Assembly: GCF_000814845.2 (NCBI RefSeq)
Contig: NZ_CP010431.2
Span: 5,270,001 to 5,334,000 of the forward strand
Length of the DNA stretch: 64,000 nucleotides
Direction of reading: 5' to 3'
Source of the DNA: Pandoraea sputorum
GTDB taxonomy: Bacteria > Pseudomonadota > Gammaproteobacteria > Burkholderiales > Burkholderiaceae
Part shown: positions 52,571-63,100 of the stretch, in pieces
Position numbering within the stretch: position 1 is the first letter of the stretch
Layout of the letters: each line of letters starts with the position of its first letter
Notes under the pieces: generated by a model
What the model was told of the DNA's origin: nothing
Database searches by the model: none
What the model saw: only the letters and a program-made list of their open reading frames with translations
Made by a program: the position numbers and the translations under genes

Positions 52571-53380
52571 GTGACTACTTCAGCTACCTCGTCCGGCCAG
52601 TCGCCGAATTCCTCTGAGCGCGACGGACGCACCGTTGTCGTCACCGGCGCCGCCTCCGGCATCGGCGCGGCCATCGCCCGCCGCCTCGCCTCCCCTGACA
52701 CTCGCTTGCTGCTGCACACACGCGGCGCGTCCGACGCCAGTCAGGCGCGGCTCACTGAGGTGCGTCGCGCATGCGAAGACGCCGGTGCGCAGTGCGCCAC
52801 ATGGTTCGGCGATCTGACGCACGCGCAGTCCGCCGCGCGACTCGTCGACGCCGCGCATGACGCCTTCGGCCCGGTCGATCAGATCGTGAGCAATGCGGGC
52901 TTCGCCACGCGTCAGTCGTTGGCCGACATCGACGACGAGGCCTTCGCACGCACGCTCGCCGCCATGCCCGGCGCATTCGCCGCGTTGCTGCGTCACACGC
53001 TGCCCGATCTCCAACGTTCGTCGCAAGGCAGCGTAGTCGCCGTCAGCTCGTTCGTAGCGCATCGCTTCGCGCCGAACCAACCCGGATTCCCGGCGACGGC
53101 TGCTGCCAAGGCCGCCATCGAAGCGTTGGCGAAAAGCGCCGCCGCCGAGTACGCCCGCGCAGGGGTGACGATCAATTGCGTCGCGCCCGGCTACACGCGC
53201 AAGGACAGCGGCCACTCTGCCATCGATCCGGCCGCATGGCAGCGTGCGGCCGACGCCACACCGACCGGACGCCTCTGCGAGCCCGACGACATCGCCGCCC
53301 TTGCCGTCTTCCTGCTCGGCCCGCACGCGCGACAAATCACCGGCCAGGTGATTCATGTCGATGGCGGCCTGACACTCTGA
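52571..53380 (+). CDS. SDR family oxidoreductase without the usual catalytic Tyr
   Basis: The 269-residue protein has the NAD(P) site VVTGAASGIGAAIA, the NAG word SNAGF, and the Ser strand VVAVSS. The YxxxK box reads TAAAK in PATAAAKAAIEALAKSAAAE, so the active-site Tyr is Thr while Lys is kept. GTG is the start used; no ATG fits the N-terminus. Sequence otherwise looks intact, with the final IHVDGGLTL. It may be inactive on usual SDR substrates or use another proton donor. Confidence 0.85.
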   Translation: MTTSATSSGQSPNSSERDGRTVVVTGAASGIGAAIARRLASPDTRLLLHTRGASDASQARLTEVRRACEDAGAQCATWFGDLTHAQSAARLVDAAHDAFGPVDQIVSNAGFATRQSLADIDDEAFARTLAAMPGAFAALLRHTLPDLQRSSQGSVVAVSSFVAHRFAPNQPGFPATAAAKAAIEALAKSAAAEYARAGVTINCVAPGYTRKDSGHSAIDPAAWQRAADATPTGRLCEPDDIAALAVFLLGPHARQITGQVIHVDGGLTL

Positions 53381-53513
53381 TGCTGCCCTGATAACTCACT
53401 GCTCACCGCTCACCGGGTCAGACGTGGACCCGAGCGTCGATGCCCCACATCGACACACAACATCCACACGTCGCACACATAACGACAAGCACACGATCCA
53501 CCGAGGAGTTTTC

Positions 53514-54773
53514 ATGGCGTTTTTTTCCTGGTTCCAAGAACTCAACACGAAGGAGCGCAAGGCCCTGTATGCGGGCTTCGGCGGCTATGCCGTCGATGCG
53601 TTCGACTTCATGATCTATTCGTTCCTGATCCCCACGCTCATTGCCGCGTGGGGCATGACGAAGGGCGAGGCGGGCATGATCGCGACCAGCTCGCTCATCT
53701 CGTCGGCCGTCGGCGGATGGCTTGCGGGCATTCTTGCGGACCGCTACGGTCGCGTGCGCGTACTGCAATGGACGATTGCCACCTTCTGCCTGTTCACCTT
53801 CCTCTCGGGCTTCACGAATTCGTTCTGGCAGTTGCTCGTGACGCGCACGTTGCAGGGCATCGGCTTCGGCGGCGAGTGGACCGTCGTCACGATGATGATG
53901 GGCGAGATGATTCGCTCGCCGCAGCATCGCGCGAAAGCCGTCGGCACTGTGCAAAGCAGCTGGTCGGTCGGCTGGGCCGCCGCCGCGCTGCTGTACTGGT
54001 TTTTCTTCGCAGTGCTCGATGAAGGCTACGCATGGCGTGCGTGCTTCTGGATCGGGATTCTGCCCGCGGTGTGGATCACGTATGTGCGTCGCAACGTATC
54101 GGATCCGGAGATCTTCACGCAAACGCGCCGCAAGATCGCCGAAGGTCAGTTGCAGGGCAACTTCACGCAGATCTTTGCCCCCGCGCATCTGAAGACGACG
54201 ATCCTTGGCAGTCTGCTGTGCACCGGCATGCTCGGCGGCTACTACGCCATCACGACGTGGTTGCCGACGTATCTGAAGACGGTGCGCGGTCTGTCGGTGT
54301 TCAACACGAGCGCCTACCTGATCGTGCTGATCGTCGGCTCGTTCGTAGGTTATATCGTCGGGGCGATTCTCTCGGACAAGCTCGGACGCCGTGGCGCGTT
54401 CATCTTCTTCGCCGTCGCGTCGTTCGTGCTCGGCATGGTCTACACGATGCTGCCGATCACCGACAGTGCCATGCTGCTGCTCGGCTTCCCGCTGGGTATC
54501 GTCGTGCAGGGCATTTTCGCGGGCATCGGTGCGTATCTCACGGAGCTGTATCCGAACCACATTCGCGGCTCGGGTCAGGGCTTTTGCTACAACCTCGGGC
54601 GCGGCATCGGGTCGTTCTTCCCCATCGCAGTGGGCACGCTCGCGCAGACCGGCTCGCTCGTGAAGGCCATCGGGATGGTCGCGGGCGGCGGCTATCTGCT
54701 CGTGGTGGTGTGCGCGTTGCTGCTACCCGAGACGCGCGGCAAGTCGCTCGTCTCGACCGACTTCGTGCATTGA
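53514..54773 (+). CDS. MFS transporter (sugar-acid or aromatic-acid type)
   Basis: The 419-residue permease has 12 helices, and the MFS motif A regions LAGILADRYGRVRVL and GAILSDKLGRRGAF. GGEWTVVTMMMGEMI near residue 120 is typical of the NanT/AAHS-type groups. GAGGAG lies before the ATG. It converges with the uronate genes on the other strand, and its substrate is unknown. Confidence 0.92.
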   Translation: MAFFSWFQELNTKERKALYAGFGGYAVDAFDFMIYSFLIPTLIAAWGMTKGEAGMIATSSLISSAVGGWLAGILADRYGRVRVLQWTIATFCLFTFLSGFTNSFWQLLVTRTLQGIGFGGEWTVVTMMMGEMIRSPQHRAKAVGTVQSSWSVGWAAAALLYWFFFAVLDEGYAWRACFWIGILPAVWITYVRRNVSDPEIFTQTRRKIAEGQLQGNFTQIFAPAHLKTTILGSLLCTGMLGGYYAITTWLPTYLKTVRGLSVFNTSAYLIVLIVGSFVGYIVGAILSDKLGRRGAFIFFAVASFVLGMVYTMLPITDSAMLLLGFPLGIVVQGIFAGIGAYLTELYPNHIRGSGQGFCYNLGRGIGSFFPIAVGTLAQTGSLVKAIGMVAGGGYLLVVVCALLLPETRGKSLVSTDFVH

Positions 54774-54946
54774 TGGCGTATTGACCGTCAGCATGGCAAA
54801 ACGGGACGCCGGATCGAACACCACGATCGACCCGACGTCCCGCCGCCTCACCGGATGGCCATTGTGTAAGCCAGCCAACCCGGAACCGCTTCAGTGCGCG
54901 CCGCTTATGCACTACCCGCGCGACGTCGCCACCTTCGTACCCCCGC

Positions 54947-55879
54947 CTACACCCTTGCCACCGGCAGCACGCCTGAATAAGGTGCTTCCGGTAATCCTTG
55001 CACGCCGCATCGCACGGCGAAGACATGACCGTCGTGTTCGTTCGCGTTCGCGCCGGGGCGAATCGACGTGACGAACAACGTGTCGAAGTCGCGCCCGCCA
55101 AACGCGCACATCGACGGCTTCGACACCGGCAACACGATCTCACGGTCCAGAACACCCTCTGGCGTGAAACGAAGCAAACGGCCACCGTCGTTGGCGCATG
55201 TCCAGTAACACCCGTCGGCATCGACGGCTGCGCCATCGGGACGCCCCGGATACTGGTTCATGTCGACGAAGAGACGGCGGTTGTGAATCGTGCCGCTGTG
55301 CGCATCGAAATCGAACGCCCACACGCGACGCACCGTCGGGTGCGAATCGCTCAGGTACATCGTGCGGCTGTCCGGTGAGAAGCCGAGACCGTTCTGTGTG
55401 ACGAGTCCGTCGACGAGCGGTGCGGACAGCCCGTCCTTTGCATCGAAGCGATAGAGCGATCCGGCGTCGCGCGCGAGCGACATATCCGCCACCATCGTGC
55501 CCGCCCAGAAGCGGCCCTGACGGTCGCAACGCCCATCGTTGAAACGCATGCCCGAGGCAGGAAATTCGGGAGCGGCCAGACGCGTCAACGCGGACGCAGC
55601 CACGTCGCCCGGTGCGCCCAGCCGTACGGCGAACACCCCCGTCTCACACGCGGCGAGCAACGTGCCCGCCGTGTCGAACGAGAAGCATGCGACCTGCTCG
55701 GGGAACGTCCACTGACGGTGTTCGCCGTCGGCGGGCGTCACACGATGCAGTTGCTTTGCCGGGATGTCGACCCAGTAGAGCGCCTGTTCGTCGGCACGCC
55801 AGAGCGGGCTTTCGCCAACCGCATGCGGCGTCTCGCGCGACGGCGCCAACCGCTCGATGGAGACTCCGGCCACACTCAT
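54947..55879 (-). CDS. SMP-30/gluconolactonase family lactonase
   Basis: The 310-residue beta-propeller has the metal-site words VGESPLWRADEQALYWVDIP, MRFNDGRCDRQGRFWAGTM and PDGAAVDADGCYWT. It would open aldaro-lactones made by the uronate dehydrogenase, whose gene it overlaps by four bases (ATGA). This fits the oxidative uronate pathway to glucarate or galactarate. Confidence 0.92.
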   Translation of the reverse strand: MSVAGVSIERLAPSRETPHAVGESPLWRADEQALYWVDIPAKQLHRVTPADGEHRQWTFPEQVACFSFDTAGTLLAACETGVFAVRLGAPGDVAASALTRLAAPEFPASGMRFNDGRCDRQGRFWAGTMVADMSLARDAGSLYRFDAKDGLSAPLVDGLVTQNGLGFSPDSRTMYLSDSHPTVRRVWAFDFDAHSGTIHNRRLFVDMNQYPGRPDGAAVDADGCYWTCANDGGRLLRFTPEGVLDREIVLPVSKPSMCAFGGRDFDTLFVTSIRPGANANEHDGHVFAVRCGVQGLPEAPYSGVLPVARV

Positions 55880-56700
55880 GCCTTCGGCTCCATCGGCCCC
55901 ATCAGCACGAACGGGCCGCCCTGGAAGCGTTGCGTCCAGTCGTCCATTTGCGGATCGGGGGCCTTCGCGGGGAACAGACCGGCGAACTCGGCCGAACTGT
56001 CCTGCGGACGGAAGCCGAGGAAAGCCGCCTTGGTGTTGTCGACCCACAGCGTCGGGTTGTCCGACACGCCGTAGATGATTGCGTGGCCGACGCGATTCGT
56101 GAACAGCGAGCAGCGCACAAGTTCGATGAAGTCGCGGTAGCTCAGATACGTCACCATCATGCGCGGATTCTTCGGCTGTTCGAACGACGAGCCGATGCGC
56201 AGACACACGGTCTCGAGGCCGAAGCGGTCGAAGTAGTAGCGCGAGAGGTCTTCGCCGAAGCACTTCGAAATGCCGTACATGCCGTCCGGGCGGTGCGGCG
56301 CGTCGATGTCGAGTACTTCCGTCACGGGATGGAAACCGACGGCGTGGTTCGAGCTGGCGTAGACGATGCGCTTCACGCCTTGCTTCTGCGCGGCGCTGTA
56401 CACGTTGTACAGCCCAAGGATGTTCGCTTGCAGGATGTCGTCGAACGGCGCTTCGACGGACACGCCGCCGAGGTGCACGAGCGCATCGACGCCTTCGAGC
56501 AGCGCATGCACGGCCGCACGATCGGCGAGGTCGACCTGCATCGACTCTTCGTGCGCAGCGGCGTCGGTGATCGGCACGATGTCGCTCACGCGCACGATGT
56601 CCGCCCACTCCGCGAGCTTGCCGCGCAGTTGTTTGCCAAGGTTGCCCGCAGCGCCGGTCAGCAGAAGACGGCGGAAGGGTTTGCCGGAAGTCTGGCTCAT
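55876..56700 (-). CDS. udh: NAD-dependent uronate dehydrogenase
   Basis: The 274-residue SDR-like enzyme oxidises glucuronate or galacturonate. NAD loop LLLTGAAGNLGKQLRG, Ser/Asn in YASSNHAVGFHP, and catalytic MYGISK (Tyr and Lys). The words match uronate dehydrogenases of Pseudomonas and Agrobacterium. It is in one unit with the lactonase; the permease gene upstream is separated by a terminator. Confidence 0.93.
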   Translation of the reverse strand: MSQTSGKPFRRLLLTGAAGNLGKQLRGKLAEWADIVRVSDIVPITDAAAHEESMQVDLADRAAVHALLEGVDALVHLGGVSVEAPFDDILQANILGLYNVYSAAQKQGVKRIVYASSNHAVGFHPVTEVLDIDAPHRPDGMYGISKCFGEDLSRYYFDRFGLETVCLRIGSSFEQPKNPRMMVTYLSYRDFIELVRCSLFTNRVGHAIIYGVSDNPTLWVDNTKAAFLGFRPQDSSAEFAGLFPAKAPDPQMDDWTQRFQGGPFVLMGPMEPKA

Positions 56701-56729
56701 AGTGATCCTTATTGCTCCTGATTCATCGG

Positions 56730-56785
56730 TACAACAAAACCGACGCCGCGCCGCACACCCAAGGGGGAGTGTGCAGCGCGGCGTA
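56730..56785 (-). terminator. Terminator between hexuronate permease and udh
   Basis: A 16-base stem (ACGCCGCGC-C-GCACAC / GTGTGC-A-GCGCGGCGT, one mismatch) is followed on the minus strand by GGTTTTGTTG. It would lower transcription of udh and the lactonase relative to the permease, or these genes have their own promoter. Confidence 0.75.
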
Positions 56786-56811
56786 CGCTAAACCTTCAAA
56801 CGTCTCGCTGG

Positions 56812-58140
56812 CTACGCATTCGCGGTCCGGTTCACATCCACACCGCTGGTGCCACGGCGAGCCTGCACCGGCGACGGCGTGGCCGTGCCCGTGATGTGCG
56901 GCTTGACCACCGTCCACAAAATCACCGCGCCGATCAGATCGCCCAGCCCCAGCGCCACGAAGAACGGCGCGTAGCCGACCGCCGTCACGAACGTGCCGAT
57001 CACCAGCGTGAACAGCAGGTTGCCGATCCCGGCGGACAGCCCCGCCAGCCCCGTGACCGTCGCCACTTCGTTGCGCTGGAAGAGGTCGGCCGACATCGAG
57101 ATCACAGTGACGGAGAGCGTCTGGTGCGCAAAACCGCCGAGGCACAGCAGGAAGATCGCCATCATCGGATCTTTCACGAAGCCCACGCCGCACATCGCCG
57201 TCATGATGAGCGCGCCGATGGTGAACACGACACGCTTGCCGTTGAAAATGGTGATCTTGAAGTGCTTGTTGAGCCACACCGACACCGTCCCGCCCATCAG
57301 GCACCCGATATCGGCCGCGACGAACGGCAGCCAGGCAGTCGCGGCAATCGTCTTCAGATCGAACCCGCGCGCCTGATTGAGGTACAGCGGCATCCAGAAC
57401 ACGATCGTGCCCCACACCGGATCGGCGAAGAAGCGCGGCAGCGCGATGCCCCAGAAGTTGCGTTGACGCAGGATCGAGCCGAGGTTCGGCTTGCGGGCAT
57501 CGGCGGCGGCATCGACCACGCGGCCTTCGTTGATGTAATCGGACTCGGCCTGCGAGAGCGCCGGGTGATCGGTCGGGTGACGATAGAACACGAACCACAG
57601 CACGCCCCACACGAGACCGAGCGCACCGGCGATGACGAATGCCGTCTCCCAGTTGTAGCGCAGGATCGACCACGCGATCAGCGGCGGCGCGAGAATCGCG
57701 CCGATGGACGTGCCGATGTTGAAGATGCCCGCCGCGAGCGCACGCTCCTTCGACGGAAACCAGAACGCCGCAGCACGCATGCCCGCCGGAATGAACGACG
57801 CTTCGGCCAGCCCCAACAGTCCGCGCAGCACAAACAGTCCGACCCAGCCGTCGGCCAGACCGTGCAGCATGCACACCACCGACCACATCACGCCGCACAG
57901 CAGGAAGCCCAGACGCAGACCGATACGGTCCATCAGATAACCGGTGATAGGGGCACCGATCGGATACAAGACAAGGAAAGCGCCCGTGATCCAGCCGTAC
58001 TGCTGGGTCGTGATGTGGAGATCCTTCATCACCGTAGGGGCGGCAACGGCAAGCGAGCTGCGTGCAAGGTAGTTCATGACGGTGCCGAGCGTCAGCAGTC
58101 CGATCATCCACCAGCGCAGGCCTTTGATCTTCAGTGCCAT
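56812..58140 (-). CDS. MFS hexuronate/aldarate transporter (ExuT/GudP-like)
   Basis: The 442-residue permease has 12 helices and the ACS-family words NYLARSSLAVAAPTVMKDLH, ITGAFLVLYPIGAPITGYLM and GLAEASFIPAGMRAAAFWFP. The neighbours encode uronate oxidation, so it probably imports glucuronate, galacturonate or glucarate. A palindrome lies about 200 bases upstream. Confidence 0.92.
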   Translation of the reverse strand: MALKIKGLRWWMIGLLTLGTVMNYLARSSLAVAAPTVMKDLHITTQQYGWITGAFLVLYPIGAPITGYLMDRIGLRLGFLLCGVMWSVVCMLHGLADGWVGLFVLRGLLGLAEASFIPAGMRAAAFWFPSKERALAAGIFNIGTSIGAILAPPLIAWSILRYNWETAFVIAGALGLVWGVLWFVFYRHPTDHPALSQAESDYINEGRVVDAAADARKPNLGSILRQRNFWGIALPRFFADPVWGTIVFWMPLYLNQARGFDLKTIAATAWLPFVAADIGCLMGGTVSVWLNKHFKITIFNGKRVVFTIGALIMTAMCGVGFVKDPMMAIFLLCLGGFAHQTLSVTVISMSADLFQRNEVATVTGLAGLSAGIGNLLFTLVIGTFVTAVGYAPFFVALGLGDLIGAVILWTVVKPHITGTATPSPVQARRGTSGVDVNRTANA

Positions 58141-58336
58141 GATGGTTGTCTCTCTTTCGTGGATATTTTTATGGCAAGCATCGCGCTTGCTTGGAGAGGC
58201 ATCCTACGTGAGACGATGTACGATGACAATGAAAGATTACGCGGTTTACGGATAATCCCTAGTCTTTCGCCGGATTCGCTATCGCAGCGCCATAAGCCTT
58301 ATGTGGGTTGAAGTTTGCACATGTTGGGAGGGTTAT

Positions 58337-58354
58337 CTCACATGTGCATGTGAG
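58337..58354. promoter_or_regulatory. Palindromic operator candidate for the uronate genes
   Basis: CTCACATG-TG-CATGTGAG is a perfect 8+2+8 palindrome. A related half site TTTGCACATG lies about 20 bases away (58313-58322). A GntR-, LacI- or LysR-type regulator of uronate use could bind here; its gene is not in the window. Confidence 0.55.
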
Positions 58355-58460
58355 CAAATGGCATCTTGTTGTATGACGTCTTATATTTAGCCACCTACAG
58401 AATTTCGGCGACCGGCGGGATCGCGACGCACCGCGGGTAATGCGGGAGGAACAGGCAAGA

Positions 58461-58493
58461 AAAAACCGCCCGGACGTTTCCATCCGGACGGCT
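58461..58493 (-). terminator. Terminator after gltD
   Basis: The stem ACCGCCCGGA / TCCGGACGGC (with one wobble pair) with a short loop is followed on the minus strand by TTTTTTC. It lies about 130 bases after the gltD stop. Confidence 0.75.
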
Positions 58494-58620
58494 TCTTCAC
58501 AGTGACGCAGATGCCTACCTCCGCGCCCCCTCCTCTCAAATCACAACCACCCCGTATTTGTGGTTTTGGCAGGCACAAACCTGCGCGCACCCGAAGGTGC
58601 GCTATCCAACTTAGGCAGAC

Positions 58621-60087
58621 TTAGCGCGGCAGTTCCGAATGGCCCATCAGGAACTCGTCCACGGCACGGGCGCACTGACGGCCTTCGCGAATCGCCCACA
58701 CCACCAGCGACTGACCGCGACGCACGTCGCCGGCCGCGAACACCTTCGGCAGGTTCGTCGTGTAGGCGCGCTCGCCTTCGGTCGAGGCACGCACGTTGCC
58801 GCGCGCGTCCTTGTCCACGCCGAACGCGTCGAGCACCGTTTGCAGCGGCGAGACGAAGCCCATCGCGAGCAGCACGAGGTCGGCCTTCAGTTCGAACTCC
58901 GAGCCCGGCACTTCCTGCATCTTGCCGTCCTTCCATTCGAGACGCACGGCGATCAGCTTCTCGACCTTGCCGTTCTTGCCTTCGAAGCGCTTCGTGGCCA
59001 CCGACCAGTCGCGCTCGCAGCCCTCTTCGTGGCTCGACGACGTGCGCAGCTTGGTCGGCCAGTACGGCCACACCATCGGCTTGTTTTCCTGCTCCGGCGG
59101 TTGCGGCAGCAGTTCGAACTGCTTGACCGTCTTCGCGCCGTGACGGTTCGACGTGCCCACGCAATCCGAGCCGGTGTCGCCACCGCCGATCACGATCACG
59201 TTCTTGCCCGTCGCCAGCATCTGGTTCACCAGCTTGTCGCCCGCGTTGACCTTGTTTTGCTGCGGCAGGAATTCCATCGCGAAATGGATGCCTTCGAGCT
59301 CGCGGCCCGGCACCGGCAGATCGCGCGGCTGCTCCGCACCACCTGCGATGACCACGGCGTCGAACTGCGCCTGCAACTGGTCCGGCGTGATCGTCTCTTT
59401 CGAGAAGTTGTTGATGTGCGCTTCGGGGGCCTCTTTGCCCACGTAGACGCCGGTGCGGAACGTCACACCTTCGGCTTCCATCTGGCGCATGCGGCGGTCG
59501 ATCAGCCACTTCTCCAGCTTGAAGTCGGGGATGCCGTAACGCAGCAGGCCGCCCACGCGATCGTTCTTCTCGAACACGGTGACGTCGTGACCGACGCGCG
59601 CGAGTTGCTGCGCGACCGCCATACCAGCAGGACCGGAGCCGACGACGGCGACCGTCTTGCCGGTCTTGTGCTTCGCCGGTTGCGGCTCGACCCAGCCTTC
59701 ACTCCAGGCCTTGTCGATGATTGCGTGCTCGATCGACTTGATGCCCACAGCGTCGCTGTTGATGTTCAGCGTGCAGGCCGCCTCACACGGCGCGGGGCAG
59801 ATACGTCCCGTGAATTCCGGGAAGTTGTTAGTCGAGTGCAAGACCGCGATGGCCGACTTCCAGTCCTGGCGATACACCAGATCGTTGAAGTCGGGAATGA
59901 TGTTGTTGACCGGGCAACCGTTGTTGCAGAACGGAATGCCGCAGTCCATGCAGCGTGCGCCCTGCACCTTTGCCTGATCGTCAGAGAGCGCGAGCACGAA
60001 CTCCTTGTAGTGCTTCACGCGTGCCAGCGGTGCTTCGTAAGACTCGCTCTGGCGCTCGAATTCGAGAAAACCTGTGACCTTGCCCAT
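58621..60087 (-). CDS. gltD: Glutamate synthase small subunit
   Basis: The 488-residue flavoprotein passes electrons from NADPH to GltB. It has N-terminal Fe-S cysteines ([17 protein letters not shown]), an FAD loop [15 protein letters not shown] and an NADPH loop [13 protein letters not shown]. It follows gltB by 98 bases. Full length for the family. Confidence 0.97.
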   Translation of the reverse strand: MGKVTGFLEFERQSESYEAPLARVKHYKEFVLALSDDQAKVQGARCMDCGIPFCNNGCPVNNIIPDFNDLVYRQDWKSAIAVLHSTNNFPEFTGRICPAPCEAACTLNINSDAVGIKSIEHAIIDKAWSEGWVEPQPAKHKTGKTVAVVGSGPAGMAVAQQLARVGHDVTVFEKNDRVGGLLRYGIPDFKLEKWLIDRRMRQMEAEGVTFRTGVYVGKEAPEAHINNFSKETITPDQLQAQFDAVVIAGGAEQPRDLPVPGRELEGIHFAMEFLPQQNKVNAGDKLVNQMLATGKNVIVIGGGDTGSDCVGTSNRHGAKTVKQFELLPQPPEQENKPMVWPYWPTKLRTSSSHEEGCERDWSVATKRFEGKNGKVEKLIAVRLEWKDGKMQEVPGSEFELKADLVLLAMGFVSPLQTVLDAFGVDKDARGNVRASTEGERAYTTNLPKVFAAGDVRRGQSLVVWAIREGRQCARAVDEFLMGHSELPR

Positions 60088-60185
60088 GTTTCTTCAGTCG
60101 GAAAGTTTTGTGGTTACCGTGCCTCACCCGCGCGCGGCACGCCTGCGGGGCCCTCACCCCGCGCAGCGTGACCGCGCCAGCGGAT

Positions 60186-63100
60186 TCAGGCCGCCAGTGC
60201 TTGTTTGTCGCCCGCCTTGGCCATTTCGCCCAACGCGCGTTTGTATTCGCTCGGGAACACCTTCACGAACTTGCGGCGTGCGCCGTCCCAGTCTTCGAGC
60301 AGCGCCTTTGCACGCGTGGAGCCCGTGTACTGGAAGTGACGCTCGATGAGCTCGCGCAGTTGTGCCTCGTCCGTCTGGCCGCGATGCCACAGACCCTGGC
60401 TCACCGTACGCTCCTGCTCGCCGTGCGGCAGCACCGGATCGAGCGCGACCATCGCCGTGTTGCACTTGGCGGCGAATGTGCCGTCAGCGTCGTACACGTA
60501 GGCCACACCGCCCGACATACCTGCCGAGAAGTTACGGCCGGTCTCGCCCAGCACGACCACCGTGCCGCCCGTCATGTATTCGCAACCGTGGTCGCCCGTG
60601 CCTTCCACGACCGCCGTCGCGCCCGAGTTACGCACGCAGAAACGCTCGCCGGCCACGCCGTTGAAGAACGCTTCGCCTTCGATGGCGCCGATCATCACGG
60701 TGTTGCCCACGATGATGTTGTCTTCGGCATTGCCGCGGAAGTCGTTGGTCGGACGCACGATGATGCGGCCACCCGACAGGCCCTTACCGACGTAATCGTT
60801 ACCGTCGCCCACGAGATCCAGCGTGATGCCGCGTGCGAGGAACGCACCGAAGCTCTGACCCGCCGTGCCCTTGAGCTGCACGTGGATCGTGTCTTGCGGC
60901 AGGCCTTCATGACCGTAGCGCTTGGCCACTTCGCCCGAGAGCATCGCGCCGACCGTACGGTTACGGTTACGCACCGGCTGGATGAACGAGACGTGCTCGC
61001 CCTTCTCCAGCGCCGGCATCGCCTTCTCGATCAGCGCGTGATCGAGGGCACCGGCCAGACCGTGGTCCTGCGTCTCGACATGCAGACGCGGCACGTCGGC
61101 TTCCATTTCCGGCAGGTGGAAGATGCGGCTGAAATCGAGGCCCTTCGCCTTCCAGTGCTCCACGCCCGACTTGGTGTTGAGCAGATCGGCGCGGCCGATC
61201 AGGTCGTCGAACTTCGCGATGCCCAGTTGCGCCATGATTTCGCGCACTTCCTCGGCCACGAAGAAGAAGTAATTGACGACGTGTTCCGGCTTGCCCTGGA
61301 ATTTCTTGCGCAGCACCGGATCTTGCGTCGCGACGCCGACCGGGCAGGTGTTCAGATGGCACTTGCGCATCATGATGCAGCCCTCGACGACGAGCGGTGC
61401 CGTCGCGAAGCCGAATTCGTCTGCGCCGAGCAGCGCGCCGATCACCACGTCGCGGCCGGTCTTCATCTGACCGTCGGCCTGCACGCGGATACGACCACGC
61501 AGGCGGTTGAGCACCAGCGTCTGTTGCGTCTCGGCCAGGCCCAGCTCCCACGGCGTGCCGGCGTACTTCACCGACGACAGCGGCGATGCACCCGTACCGC
61601 CGTCGTGACCGGCGATCACCACGTGATCGGCCTTGGCCTTCGCGACACCGGCAGCCACCGTGCCCACGCCGACTTCCGACACGAGCTTCACCGAGATCGA
61701 CGACGACGCGTTCACGTTCTTCAGATCGTGAATGAGCTGCGCCAGATCTTCGATCGAGTAGATGTCGTGGTGCGGCGGCGGCGAGATCAGACCCACGCCC
61801 GGCACCGAGTAACGCAGCTTGCCGATGTACTCGGTCACCTTGTGACCCGGCAACTGACCACCTTCGCCCGGCTTCGCGCCTTGCGCCATCTTGATCTGAA
61901 TCTGATCGGCGGAGACCAGATAGTCCGCCGTCACACCGAAGCGGCCCGACGCGACCTGCTTGATCTTCGAGCGCAGCGAGTCGCCGTCTTGCAGTTCGAT
62001 ATCGGTCTCGATGACGTCGCGGCCCACGATCGAGGCGAGCGACTCGCCCTTCTTGATCGGAATGCCCTTGAGTTCGTTGCGATAACGACGCGGATCTTCG
62101 CCGCCTTCACCCGTGTTCGACTTACCGCCGATACGGTTCATGGCAACGGCCAGCGTAGCGTGCGCTTCGGTCGAGATCGAACCGAGCGACATGGCGCCCG
62201 TGGCGAAACGCGTGACGATGTCCTTCGCCGGTTCCACCTGATCGAGCGGGATCGCACGCTGCGGATCGACGCGGAATTCGAACAGACCGCGCAGCGTCAT
62301 GTGGCGCTTGCTCTGGTCGTTGATCAGGTTCGCGTATTCCTTGTACGTCTGGTACGAGTTCGAGCGGGTCGAATGCTGGAGCTTCGCGATGGCGTCCGGC
62401 GACCACATGTGGTCTTCACCACGGATGCGGAACGCGTATTCGCCGCCAGCGTCGAGCATGTTCGCAAGCACCGGGTTGTCACCGAACGCGTCGCGATGCA
62501 GACGCACCGCTTCTTCGGCCACTTCGAAGATACCGATACCGCCGACGTTCGACGCCGTGCCCTGGAAGTACTTCTGAATCAGTTCCTGCGACAGACCGAT
62601 CGCTTCGAAAATCTGTGCACCCGTGTACGACATGTACGTCGAGATGCCCATCTTCGACATGACCTTGTGCAGGCCCTTGCCGATGGCCTTCACGAAGTGC
62701 TTGATCGCCTTCTCGGGCGTCAGGTCGCCGCCTTGCTTGCGAGCGATTTGTGCGAGCGTCTCCATCGCGAGGTACGGGTGAACGGCTTCCGCGCCGTAGC
62801 CCGCGAGCAATGCGAAGTGGTGCACTTCACGCGCCGAACCCGTTTCGACCACGAGACCCGTGCTCGTACGCAGACCCTGTGCGACCAGATGCTGATGCAC
62901 GGCCGACGTGGCGAGCAGCGCCGGAATGGCAACTTGTTCGCGGTTGGTCAGACGGTCCGAGACGATGAGGATGTTGTAGCCCGACTTCACGGCGTCGACG
63001 GCTTCCGCGCACAGCGAGGCGAGACGCGCTTCGATACCTTCCTTGCCCCATGCAACCGGGTAGCAGATGTTCAACTCGTACGAGCGGAATTTGCCGCCGG

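Larger units (their letters stand above)
58141..58620. other. Regulatory gap between gltD and the hexuronate permease gene
   Basis: This 480-base gap has visibly lower GC at 58200-58400 and carries the palindrome at 58337-58354 and the gltD terminator at 58461-58493. It should contain the promoter of the permease gene. No coding region is seen. Confidence 0.55.

Noticed and set aside
54774..54946. Terminator between the convergent MFS and lactonase genes
   Set aside because: Only a short GGGACG / CGTCCC pairing with a long loop and no T-run was found, so it is not listed as a feature.
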